A model generated the notes under the pieces. That model did no database searches, was not told the DNA's origin, and saw only the letters and a list, made by a program, of their open reading frames with translations. DNA of 64,000 nt, from NCBI GenBank assembly GCA_963576475.1, contig OY754981.1:23006839-23070838 (forward strand). The letters are read 5' to 3'. Numbering within the stretch: position 1 is the first letter of the stretch; every line of letters starts with the position of its first letter. This document shows, in pieces, positions 23,290 through 34,194 of the stretch. Made by a program: the position numbers and the translations under genes. The DNA comes from Molanna angustata (Eukaryota > Arthropoda > Insecta > Trichoptera > Molannidae).

Positions 23290-24270
23290 AATTCCTATTT
23301 TTCTTATAGGTATACTAAAGATGAAAAGTACCCAATGAAAAGTTAAATTATAATATATAATATATGTAGGACATGTAGGTATAAAACAAAATGATGCCTT
23401 AACAAAATCCAAAATACGAATATCAAAAACAATTCAATTAAAAGGACAAGAAAGTTAAAACATAGTTAAAATTAAATATAACATAAACAAGATTTTAAAA
23501 ATACATGGAGGTAGAAGGAATAAGTGTATTGTAATTTTCAACAATGCGTTTCAAGAAGTTCCAAGAAGTAAATAAAAGCGTAAACAATCAATAGATGATA
23601 TAAAATAAACTGTCATCTTTCATAAACATCCAGTATTTTCCCGAAATACTTTTCGCTCCGATAATTTCACTTAGCGACGTGAAAGAGCTTTGCGGAGAAT
23701 TTATTGTGGAAGATTCGAAGCTAAAAAGTCATTTTATATCACTTAAAGAAATTGTTAAGAAAGCAAAGAAAAAGTCTGTGAATATACATATACTTACAAT
23801 CTTCCATTATCTTAAAATATTGAAGGATGTCCACGATAAACTGTTTTTAAGTCTCAAATTATTAAGTAAGTTATGCTTTTGAAAATGATTATGAAATAAA
23901 AATAAACAATGTTACGAAATTGTTCAACGGGAATAAGATTTCAATGCAAAATGTTGGAAAGATTTCAAAAAATCAGCACAAGAAAATTAAAGAAATATAC
24001 TTGAATACAATTGACATCATAGCCTTTTATGATAGACCTTTAACAACCATACATCACATAATATGTCAAATTACTCAATATTTTATAATATTTCACAGCA
24101 AAAAGAGTTGAATTAATACATCAACAGTAGCTCTATCCTTTATGTCCTTTAAAAACTAGTAACATATCTATTATTTTCATACATCATTGCATAATATAGT
24201 GAAATAGTATTTAATTGTGCCAATACGGTCGCCACAATACGGTGTTATGACCCGCTGCATCGCTGCCCTG
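23290..24270. other. Unassigned AT-rich stretch
   Basis: Two lysine-rich open frames (23679-23882 and 23920-24111, plus strand) have no recognised family and no splice context. Part of 24041-24145 reappears inverted at 28055-28165. Confidence 0.35.
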
Positions 24271-24452
24271 GGGGGCAAGTTTGGTCCGACCGGCGAAATC
24301 AAAACCCTAGTGATTACCCATTTCATGGATATAATTATCATATGGAGTTCTATAATATCTTTATATGTCATAGAACTCCATATGATAATTTAAATCCATG
24401 ATATAGGTAATCACTAGGGTTTTGATTTTGCCGGTCGGACCAGACTTGCCCC
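24271..24452. mobile_element. Foldback element (GGGCAAGTTTGGTCC), intact palindrome
   Basis: Nearly the whole 182 nt is a palindrome. The left half runs GGGGGCAAGTTTGGTCCGAC to ATGGAGTTCTATAATATC. The right half is its inverse, ending GGACCAGACTTGCCCC. The centre lies at about 24362. Related copies lie at 18548, 43591 and 54761. No transposase is encoded. Confidence 0.85.
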
Positions 24453-24915
24453 TCTGAAGTAGATACACTTAGTATGGTAATGATCTATAAAATGACCTTA
24501 AAGATTTTTAAATAAAGTAAGTTTTTCTTATATGTTTCGCTCAAGACGTATTGTTATTTGAAATTGTAACAAAAGTTTACATTTACTTACAATTTAACAA
24601 AACATCTCTGGTATTTATTGTGTGAAATTCTCGCAGTTTTCCGACGACATTAAAATATCTCAAGACCATGGTTCGCAATATACTTTATTAGGCGGAGAAA
24701 AATGGATTCAAATCCTAAAAGTGGAAGCAGTATTTTAACGTTATTTGTGATCTTGTAGAAATGCATAATTTAAACATGAAATATTAAAGTGTTTCCTCTC
24801 CACAATTAATTCTACGAAATATTCAAACATAATTCTGCACCACAAACCAACAAAACAGTTTTGTTATTATTTGAAAGAAAATTTTCGGAAATATGTATCA
24901 TTCGTTTGACATCTT
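24453..24915. other. Unassigned AT-rich stretch
   Basis: Nothing recognised. Confidence 0.35.
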
Positions 24916-24919
24916 TGTT

Positions 24920-25060
24920 GGTGCCCTGGGTTCGATCACCAGCAGTATAGAAGCATATATTATTTAAACCTATGTATAAATCATAAAAAAATCGCTTCTT
25001 TGGACTAGAAATATTGGTTAGTTGTAAGATATTGTGAAAGAGTGTTAGGAAATATTCCTT
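24920..25060 (+). mobile_element. Decayed tRNA-derived SINE (family 1)
   Basis: A B-box-like CCTGGGTTCGATCACCAGCA is followed by CTTTGGACTAGAAATATTGG and TTAGTTGTAAGATATTG, matching the 3.4-kb SINE with many changes. Confidence 0.6.
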
Positions 25061-25439
25061 ATAACAATGTAATGTTGAATGACTGTGTGAGCCCATGCAT
25101 ATTATGTAACTTCTGTAACTTGTTTTTTTTTTGCTTAACTTATGAACAATTTTTTTTTTCTTCTTTTTTACTTAACTTTTTTTACCGAATTTTATCTTAT
25201 TTATGTAACGCTTACTTGTGTACCTCATGAAATTTTGTGTGCATCCATAATTGGACGTCCAGCAATCATAATAACAACCCATATTATTTTCTTTTTATGA
25301 AAATTGTAAGGTGGATGTCTGTCGATGTGACATTTTATTAAAATAAAATAAATATTATAAGACTATATACCTATAACTATTAAAGAAAGCTGGTCCTCTT
25401 ACAATAAATATATTATGTTTATATTGTTTCGTTTTATTT

Positions 25440-26484
25440 CGCAAATGGTATTTATTTTATTTATTTATTTATTATATAAAATACAATTTTCCTTAAATCT
25501 AGTAACAAAGAAATTTTTTTTTTAATACAATATAATATATTTAACTTAGGTTACATAATAGTTACCAGATATTTTACTATTGTCATAAACTGCCTCACTA
25601 GGTGAAACCTGTTCTGAGACAGTGTATAGATGTCTTATTAGTTTTCAGTTTTGGTTAGTAACTATGGGAGTATTTTATGAGTTCAGGTGATTAATTTATT
25701 TTTAATATAGTCTCTGCCCTTTTTTCTAAGTGTTAAAGGTAGTTCGTTGTATAATTTGACTCCAAAATACAGGAAATTTCTTTGTCCAAAAGTTGTCTTG
25801 AGTCTAGGTATTAAGAGTTTAGCCTGTTCGGTCTGTCTAGTTGGTCTAGATGTTTGCGTAGAGTCAAGTTTGTCTATGTTTTTATATATGTATGTACAAG
25901 CGTTCTTTGCATATAATTGTGATATGTTTAGTATATTAAAGTCATTAAATAATGCGTCGGATGGAGTGCGGATTGGTACCTTGTAGATTATCTTTAAAAC
26001 GGATTTTTGTAGTTTTATCAAAGGGTCTATTGTAACATGGTAAGCGCCTCCCCATGATATAATTGCATATTCTAATATGGATTGAAACAAAGAGAAATAC
26101 ATTATTTTAATGACGGGTAAAGGTAGGAAGTTCCTTACAGTACGGAATATGAAATTAATTTTTTTAAGTTTGGAAGCAATGAGTGAGATGTGATGGTTCC
26201 ATTTTGAGCATTGGTCAATTTGTACACCTAGGTATTTTGTGAATTGTTTTTTTTTAATTGAGATACAAGAACAATCCGCGGTAAGGGTACTACAATTGTG
26301 TATTTTAAGTGGTGTATTTTCACTTGGTTGTCCTTGGATGGTTTTTGTGAAGGTGATGAAGACTGTTTTATCATAGTTCAACGTAAGCGTGTTATTATTT
26401 AACCACTTTTGGACCAGCGCCATCCCATTTTCTGCTTTTTTGTATGTGTGGTGCCATGATCTGTATGAAGGCAAAGGATAAGCA
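25440..26484 (-). mobile_element. LINE, 5'-truncated, 263-codon reverse-transcriptase carboxyl region
   Basis: An uninterrupted 263-codon frame (26474-25683) encodes the part of a non-LTR reverse transcriptase downstream of the catalytic YADD box. It shows LVQKWLNNNTLTLNYDKT, then KYLGVQIDQCSKWNHHI, an FRTVRNFLP thumb-like region, SILEYAIISWGG and a terminal LYNELPLTLR. A tail of AAATAAATAAAT lies at about 25455-25472 on the low-coordinate side. The endonuclease and catalytic core are missing, so the copy is dead on arrival, but the open frame shows it is young. Confidence 0.9.
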
Positions 26485-26725
26485 TTTTAACCGAATTATA
26501 CAATAAAAAATTCAATTATACATTTTTTTCGGAAAAATAGACTCAATATACGAAATAACTTCAAAACACAATTATATTTCAAGACATTTTCATATTTAAA
26601 GCAAAATATATTGATTCATACTGAAAATTTCGTTGAAGTATCTACAAATTCAACAAAATTTTTGATGTCAAAAAAAAACCTCCCCACTCCCTTTCTCCCC
26701 ACTTCATCCTTTCCTCAAACCCCTA

Positions 26726-26937
<212 letters not shown>

Positions 26938-26979
26938 ATTTTTATCTCGGTTTTCCCGTGTCAGTAGGTCTTGACTAAG

Positions 26980-27031
26980 ACCATTTGTCTTCCGACGTTT
27001 CGCCTGAATATCACCAGGCATTTTCAAGGAC
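26980..27031 (-). repeat. Stem-loop plus CGAAACGTC repeat end
   Basis: On the minus strand: CCTTGAAAATGCCTG, a loop GTGATATT, CAGGC, then GAAACGTCGGAAGAC. The layout (TTGAAAAT, hairpin, GAAAC) matches the CTTGAAAATGTGC-loop-GCACGAAACC repeats at 45.4-45.65 kb although the stems differ in sequence. Confidence 0.5.
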
Positions 27032-27078
27032 TTAACGAAAAGCACGCGCGCGACACACGTCTACTCACACTGAAAGCT

Positions 27079-28054
<976 letters not shown>

Positions 28055-28170
28055 AGGATAGAGTTACTGTTGATGTATTAATTCTACTACTCTTTTTGCA
28101 GTAAAATATATCAAAACAACCTATAGATCATTCAGTAATTTGACATAATATGTCAAATTACTGAATGTTA
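28055..28170. repeat. Inverted copy of 24041-24145 ending in a 39-nt perfect palindrome
   Basis: GATAGAGTTACTGTTGATGT and CTCTTTTTGC words are the inverse of sequence at 24041-24145. At 28129-28167, 19-nt arms starting CATTCAGTAATTTGACATA pair perfectly around a single base. Confidence 0.7.
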
Positions 28171-28429
28171 GAGCCAGGAAGACTTAAGTCCAATAATGCA
28201 TAAAATAATAAATATTTCACAAAACTTACTAATCATATACATAGAAAATTATGAATTGTACATGATGTATGAATATTTACTTCCTAAACCAAATGTTAGA
28301 AAAGTTATGAGAAAATAAGTGAAAAAATAATCTTAATTTTCCTGCTACTGTAAAATTGTGTTTTTGGATTTAAGACGAGTTGGCTCTCAGGTACAGATAT
28401 GTGATGTATGGTTTTTTTATTGACAAACT

Positions 28430-28645
28430 TTTTAACATCTCAATAGAGACGAAGTTGGGATATTATGTTGGCTTACGACCTATCATCGGCTGGTTTACGT
28501 GGTCACTTTATGCGCTTGCGCAACGTTCACCAATTATGCCCTCTAATTGAGTTCCCTTATCAATGTAATTTTTGAATAATGTGTAACAATTCACCTGAAA
28601 ATAAGGAATTATACTTTTGCCATCTATGGATGTTAAAAAGTTTCT
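28430..28645. mobile_element. Half copy of the TCTCAATAGAGACGAAG MITE
   Basis: The left arm (TTTTTAACATCTCAATAGAG, CATCGGCTGGTTTACGTGG, TGCGCTTGCGCAACGTTCACC) and part of the interior (GCCATCTATGG) are present. The matching right arm is absent. Complete relatives lie at 14670 and 39754. Confidence 0.75.
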
Positions 28646-28811
28646 CAGTAAAAATATCATTTGACACCCCACAAGGAAAAAATCCAATGTTTACGTATAT
28701 GCATTAAAAAAATAATTGATGTATGGTTGTTAAAGGTCTTCTAGTTCTGCAATAAATTGTTGCTAACTTGCGCTGCTTGCGCCCTTGAAATGGTCTTTTT
28801 TAGAAAATTGT

Positions 28812-29190
28812 TGCATGTAACACATGAGATGCAACTGTCGGTAGGGATAGACTGTATTATTGAAGAATACGCACCAAACTATACCTAAACTCTTAACGAC
28901 AAAATAATAAATATTTTCAGATATTTTGTTTTCTATATAAAACATGTATGTAGGTATGTATTAATAATTTTATTTAATAATTTTATAAATAATTAAATAA
29001 AATTATGTCACGATAGGACAGTATGGAAGTCAGTCTTTTTTCCTACCCAGAATATGAAAACAAAATGATGGTTTGTACGTATGTATGTTTGGAGATTAAG
29101 TATCAAACTATTGAATCCCCGTAGATGTGAAGAGTATACTGCCTTACAAATTATATGAAACGATGTCGTCATTAAATTCAATTTGTATAA
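28812..29190 (+). repeat. Unclassified dispersed repeat of about 350 bp
   Basis: GCATGTAACACATGAGAT, TTTTCAGATATTTTGTTTTC, CCTACCCAGAATATGAAAA and GATGTCGTCATTAAATTCAA recur in the same order at 53437-53765. It has no coding capacity and no clear terminal repeats. Confidence 0.75.
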
Positions 29191-29214
29191 GAATTGTTAA
29201 AAAAAGTATGAGAA

Positions 29215-30130
29215 ATTGAAAAATTCGTTACACTTCCGTGTGGATGTCCTGAGTTTAATTTCCAGAAGGGGAAAAATTTCTTACAATTTATTCAACAAAA
29301 TTTTTAATGCAATTTATTTAGGAACGATTTTTGTCTTAATTAACTGGGAAGATATGTAAAAAAAAGTATTTAACACGAGATTTAGGATCGTATTTATTCA
29401 ACATTTTCCTATATTAGTCAATAATTAGCACAGAAACAGATATATTTTGTCAAGCTTATAATATATTTACCAACCCAAACAAAAATGTAATACATTATTA
29501 CGTTTCAAATAAACAACTCAAAGTTTCAGTGGAAAACAATTTTGATAAAATTTATATCAGTTTCAAAGAGGAATGCCACGAATGCCGATATAGTTATTAA
29601 AATATCGCTTTTATACAATTTTCATTGACATTCCTTGATAAACGAATAATTTCAATATCAAATGTCGATTGAGAGCACAATAGGGTGGGATTTCTGGAAT
29701 TTCCAGTTTGCTCGTTGACTAATTTAAGTTATTAGGTATTATATATAAAGCATTTCATGCACGCGCCTTCGCTGAGATTCTGAAATTATTCCGAAAAAGT
29801 TTATAGTAATCAGACATGTCGCGGTAAAGTTTTGACTATTGAGAGTGAAAATATAAAAAAAAATTCAGATCCACATATTGGTCTATCAGTCAAATTAAAC
29901 TTAAAGTTTAAAACAAATAATATATTAATCCATGATGCATTAAAAACTAGCGAAAGTCCCATTTTCAAAAGAAATATTCGATTTGGCCTAGAATTTCTAA
30001 TACATAAACATTATGATAAAGTTATTTTTATAAGAAACATGACATCTGTTCCATATTATTTCAGTAACATCAGCTTCAAAATCATCCTTCACAATAAAAC
30101 AAAGTGAAACAATGAGAACAATAATAATTT
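29215..30130. other. Downstream intron sequence of the cadherin gene; possible SINE trace
   Basis: A decayed B-box-like GTCCTGAGTTTAATTTCCAG at about 29246 may be a SINE remnant. A 91-codon open frame (29832-30107) has no recognised family. No cadherin exon was found here or further down to position 1. Confidence 0.3.
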
Positions 30131-30174
30131 CTAACAAATAATCATAAGATACTGTGGAAGATTCAAAATCCTAC

Positions 30175-30328
30175 CTTGAATGTAGAATTTGGTTCTGATG
30201 TCTTGAGACGCACTGTCATCTAGGGCGAAGAAAAACGGCGCTCCATTCTCTGGAGAGTCGTTATCATTGGCAGTCAGAGTAACTATCTTTCCAGGTTGCT
30301 GATTCTCGTACCATATAACAGGCATTGC
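30175..30328 (-). CDS. CadN: N-cadherin exon h (start of an EC repeat)
   Basis: This is the last visible cadherin exon in transcript order. It encodes about 51 residues starting AMPVIWYENQQPG, with the acidic calcium-ligand motif ANDNDSPENG and ending at DIRTKFYIQ. The acceptor TTAG lies at 30329 and the donor GTAGGA just below 30175. It enters in phase 0 and leaves in phase 1. Since it stops in mid-domain, more exons must follow below this point, but none is visible in the next 30 kb. It is a small part of a large adhesion receptor that acts at neuronal and epithelial cell contacts. Confidence 0.85.
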
Positions 30329-30439
30329 CTAAGGAAAGTGAAAAAAATATTTAGTCTTCCAAATTTAAAAACAAACATAAGTCAATCGTTGAAATAAAAT
30401 AAAATATCTCGCCGCAATCCAGAACCACTGCATAAGATT

Positions 30440-30610
30440 TTTAAGTCAAGGTGTTATCCTACGTCTTTATCCCTTTATCACTGCCTCCACAATAAGTTGT
30501 GGATGGCCATATTTATCATCACGGAATATGTGGCCAAATCATGCGACTTTTCTTGTCTCTTTGGTCAGAAACTCTTTCTCCTTCTCCAACATTTAACATG
30601 TTGAAAACTA
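30440..30610 (-). mobile_element. LINE 3' fragment in a cadherin intron
   Basis: The minus strand carries words like TKKTRKVAWFGHIF and KYGHPQL, typical of the carboxyl end of LINE polyproteins. It is short and decayed. Confidence 0.45.
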
Positions 30611-30797
30611 TTTTATTGGAGACTCCGTCTAAAGAAAATACACCAAGAAAGATTCTTAAACATTAATTTCCAGTGATCAGTTGGATTGATGGGGAAACTG
30701 ATCAATGGCTTTGTTAGTTTTTAATTATTTGGAATTTCGTAAACATATTTAATCGAACAAGCCACGAAAAACAAAAAAGTATTCAATTCGAACTTAC

Positions 30798-31076
30798 GTT
30801 TGTTAAGAATGGTTTGTTATCATTGATATCCGTTAGATGAATATTGACTTCTGTAGTTGACCTGAGACCCGTGGGACTCCCTTGCTGATCAACTGCAGCA
30901 ATCAGAACTTGCCAAGATGAAAAACCAAAGGGTGGATCTCGATCCAGAGGTTTGATCAATTTCAAGCAGCCTTCGTTATCAATGGACATGAGTTTCTGTT
31001 GATCTTGTTTGACGATGAAGTAAACAATCTTTTGGGGTGCACTGCGATTGGCAATGTCTGGATCATACGCTTCCAC
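30798..31076 (-). CDS. CadN: N-cadherin exon g (one EC repeat)
   Basis: The exon is 279 nt (93 codons) and in phase 0 at both ends. It starts VEAYDPDIANRSAP, contains CLKLIKPLDRDPPFGF, and ends with the inter-repeat calcium linker DINDNKPFLTN. The DRD and DINDN acidic motifs are the usual calcium ligands between EC domains. The acceptor is TTTTAG above 31076 and the donor GTAAGT below 30798. The residue pattern closely follows the membrane-proximal part of the insect CadN ectodomain. Confidence 0.92.
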
Positions 31077-31187
31077 CTAAAATACCACAAAAGAAATCAA
31101 TTCGATGCAATAAAGTTACCTAAGCGATGAAAAACAAGCATATAATAAATATGAAACTGATTAAAAATAAAATTAATTCAAACATAC

Positions 31188-31456
31188 CTGTGCTATACAC
31201 CCTTCCACAAGTTGTTCTTCGACTATCGTTCTTGTATAGTTTTTGAGAAACACAGGTGGGTTATCGTTGACGTTGTCGATATTAATAATGACTCTGGCTG
31301 TATCTTCATATTCTCCGTCAAAGGCTCTTACGGTAAGAGAATAGGTCGTTAAGTTTTCATAATCAAGGGGGTTCTTTACACGAATCTTTCCAGTATTATC
31401 AATGGAGAAAGCATCGTATGTATTGCCGTCCACAATACTGTAGGACACATTGGAAG
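31188..31456 (-). CDS. CadN: N-cadherin exon f (EC repeat)
   Basis: The exon is 269 nt. It is entered with one base carried over (phase 1) and left in phase 0. It encodes ASNVSYSIVDGN, then the motif NPLDYENLT, then the linker DNVNDNPPVF and EEQLVEGCIAQ. The acceptor TTTTAG lies above 31456 and the donor is GTATGT. The usual linker motif D-x-N-D-N-PP is intact, so calcium-dependent rigidity of this junction is expected. Confidence 0.92.
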
Positions 31457-31566
31457 CTAAAATTGAAAAGAATTATGTATTAAAAAAACATACTGAATAC
31501 AGCTATACAAAAATTAATTCAATTTACAAAAAAATTTAATTTTCATATTTATTTATTTAAACTCAC

Positions 31567-32059
31567 CGGTGTCACTATCTTTGGCTACAACTTGTGTGAC
31601 CAGTTGATTAATGTTTGCATCTTCAGGAATAGCTTCAGCTATGTACGTGTCTTGAGTAAATATAGGCATATTGTCATTTTTATCGGCAATTTCAATTCTG
31701 AATACTTGTTGTCCCATGTTGTGTTTTCCGGGAATAAGAGCAGACATTGAGTTGTCACTAGCAATCACTTTGACATTGTAGAAGTCTCTCTGTTCCCTAT
31801 CGAATTCAACTAATGTCGTGATGTTTCCAGTTGCGGAGTCGATCGCAAAGAGGTCTGTGTGATCGGCCAGTTCATATGAGACTTGGTTATGTGCCGAAGT
31901 TCCATCGGCGTCAATGGCTCTGACTTGCATAACGGAAGTTCCGGGTATTTCATTTTCCATGACAATGCCAGATCGGACTTCAGTGAACACTGGAATGTTA
32001 TCGTTGACGTCTTCGATTTCTATTTGAACTATTGTTTCAGCTGCTAAGTTATATTTGTT
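31567..32059 (-). CDS. CadN: N-cadherin exon e (about one and a half EC repeats)
   Basis: This is the longest cadherin exon in the window (493 nt). It starts in phase 0 with NKYNLAAETIV, closes one repeat at DVNDNIPVF, and continues through ENEIPGTSVMQVRAIDADG and LVEFDREQRDFYNV. It closes the next repeat at DKNDNMPIF and begins a further one (IPEDANINQ, AKDSDT). It leaves in phase 1 at a GTGAGT donor. The MENEIPGTSVMQVRA segment is highly characteristic of insect CadN. Confidence 0.93.
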
Positions 32060-32150
32060 CTACGAAAAAAAAGGAATTAGTAATAAAAAAATATTATTAG
32101 CTATTAAGTTATTTTAATAAATGAGTTCATTATTTCTTATTAATCTTTAC

Positions 32151-32328
32151 CTGCACGCGGACAGTCAACGAGTATTCTGTTATCTTTTCATAGTCTAGAT
32201 GCTTTCCAAGTTTGATGTAAGCCGTGTCACCGTCAGACTCCATAACGAATGTACTCCACTTATTGGTTTGCTCCGTTTGACCCGTCACCAGCTCAAATAG
32301 AAGCTCTTTTTCCTCTGGAATGTTGGAG
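32151..32328 (-). CDS. CadN: N-cadherin exon d (EC repeat, amino-terminal half)
   Basis: The exon is 178 nt. It begins by completing a codon split 2+1 from the preceding exon and leaves in phase 0 with SLTVRVQ at a GTAAAG donor. It contains IPEEKELLFELVTG, TEQTNKW and KHLDYEK. The LDYE motif is the usual mid-repeat calcium ligand. The phase agreement with the exon 6.9 kb upstream supports direct splicing across the RTE insertion in that intron. Confidence 0.9.
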
Positions 32329-33449
32329 CTAAAAAAAAATCAAAATACGTACAATTAATCTTAAAACACATCGAAACCTTTGCTGCTTTTTTGAAGACGA
32401 TTATTTGAATAAACACTTTGACTTGGACATAAAATGATCTTAAAAGTCACATAATTGTTTGGGGTGTTTAAAATTTGTATAGATACAATTACCTATTTTG
32501 AAGATAAACTAAAAGTTACCATCACTTTTTAAGAGAAGCTAGAAAAACGCGTGGAAAATAATGAAGAATCGAACCAAAACGCCAGCCCAGAAATCGAATA
32601 ACTTTGACACGGTTATCGACGAATTCCTCAGTAACAAATAACAAAGTATATAATATATAAATTTCGCCTTAAAACACAAAGAGACAATTTTTCAAACAAG
32701 CATTTTTCCGAAAAAAATAAAATAAAACGGCTATATTTTTTGGTAGGATAGGAAACTTGGTTCTGTTTGCGATTCAACGACGGACCATCAGTTTAATTTA
32801 ATGTAATGAACGTCCACCGTCTCGTCATCGGTCGTAAATAGTTTAGTCCTGTCCGGGGAGATATCGCGCACGTTTTGGAAAAGAGCTGAAAAAATATATA
32901 TTAGAGGATAAACACTCGCTCTCCGTTCGTACATATCAGAGACTGGGATAAATGAGAACACATTATCCCACGGTAGGGGCCTATTTAAAACTCTCATCCG
33001 AGGACTTTCGGCTCAAAACTTAATAGCGCATTAGGTTATCCAATGCGACTCTCTTCCACCAGAACGCAAAAAAGGAAAACGTAATGAAGAGATGTTGCAT
33101 CGAAAAAATAAAAATACCGAATAAAAATAATATTCCAACACCGGAGAGATACCCAGATAAACAAGTGAGAACTTTTATGTTATTTTGGGAATATTACAAC
33201 TCGAGAACGTAAGCAAGACACATTAGAGAATGATTAGGAGGCGGACATGAAAATATGAACCAGTTTATTAAAAAAAAAATGGACAGAGATCAACGGTTCC
33301 ATTAAATATAATTGCGGATTATTAAATGCGTAACTTGTATAACTTTCAGCGTGTCTAAGAATACAATTTTATGATAATTTACAATCAACGAACCAGAAAG
33401 ACATGTTATTTGTTTGATAAATATTGTTAGTATTTTTATGTATATGTGG
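32329..33449. other. Cadherin intron, no further feature recognised
   Basis: A 69-codon minus-strand open frame (32788-32997) shows no cadherin motif and no suitable splice sites. It is regarded as chance. Confidence 0.4.
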
Positions 33450-33575
33450 CAGCCTGTACACCGTCAATCTGGTTCGCGATCCGTGATCAAAATCAATGTC
33501 AATCCGGATCGCGATCATTGATTTTGATAACGGATCATGATCCAGTTTGACTGTGTACGAGCTGTCTATGTTAGC
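33450..33575. repeat. Palindromic GATC-rich repeat
   Basis: GTACACCGTCAATCTGG at the left is inverted as CCAGTTTGACTGTGTAC at the right. GATCGCGATC and GATCATGATCC words lie between. It is the same family as 4035-4205. Confidence 0.7.
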
Positions 33576-33951
33576 CGTGAAAGATTATGATTATAATATG
33601 CTACTAAGTAAAAAACAAAGAAGATTATTTAACTAAACGAATAAGATGATTTAATAACATAGCTTTTAAGAATGAATATATCCTTGGGGGGGGAAGGGGT
33701 GATGGCAAACGAACACCTAGCCGACCCAAATGTCAACCTCACCTGCACGCGGTCCCCCCTGCTAGACAACTAACGAGGCTCTGACGACCGAGTATCGGCG
33801 GTATAACCGTAACATCTGCGCAGGCTTAAATCCCTGTGTCATATAAGGAAGGAGATCCTAGAAGAACCCCTGTACCAACCCGCAACTGGACAGCGTGGTA
33901 CAGAGCTACATAATATTGTAGCAGTCCAAACAACCTTCCAAACTAAGAACC

Positions 33952-34194
33952 ATGATCTCGAATTGTAAAACAAAACTACCCCAGGTGAGTAGAGTTAACA
34001 ACTCAGAATCTCACACCGACGCAACACCGGTCAGCCCCAAGGATTCTGGGGGGGGGCAGATATTCGAAAAACAAAAGCAGAACAAACATTGCAATAGCAA
34101 CATACAATATACGTACTATGAGACAAGAAGAGGATCAGATCAGACTGGAAAAGGAGCTACAAGCCATAAAATGGGATATTCTCGGAATCTGTGA
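33952..34194 (+). CDS. Short upstream open frame of the RTE element
   Basis: This 80-codon frame starts with MISNCKTKLPQVS, is rich in Ser, Thr and Asn, and overlaps the start of the main frame in a different phase. It contains a G-run at about 34047-34055. Beyond that run the main frame is already open upstream of its first ATG and encodes ATYNIRTM, the usual start of an apurinic-type endonuclease domain. A length change in the G-run, or ribosomal frameshifting there, would connect the two frames. A separate small protein is the alternative. Confidence 0.5.
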   Translation: MISNCKTKLPQVSRVNNSESHTDATPVSPKDSGGGQIFEKQKQNKHCNSNIQYTYYETRRGSDQTGKGATSHKMGYSRNL

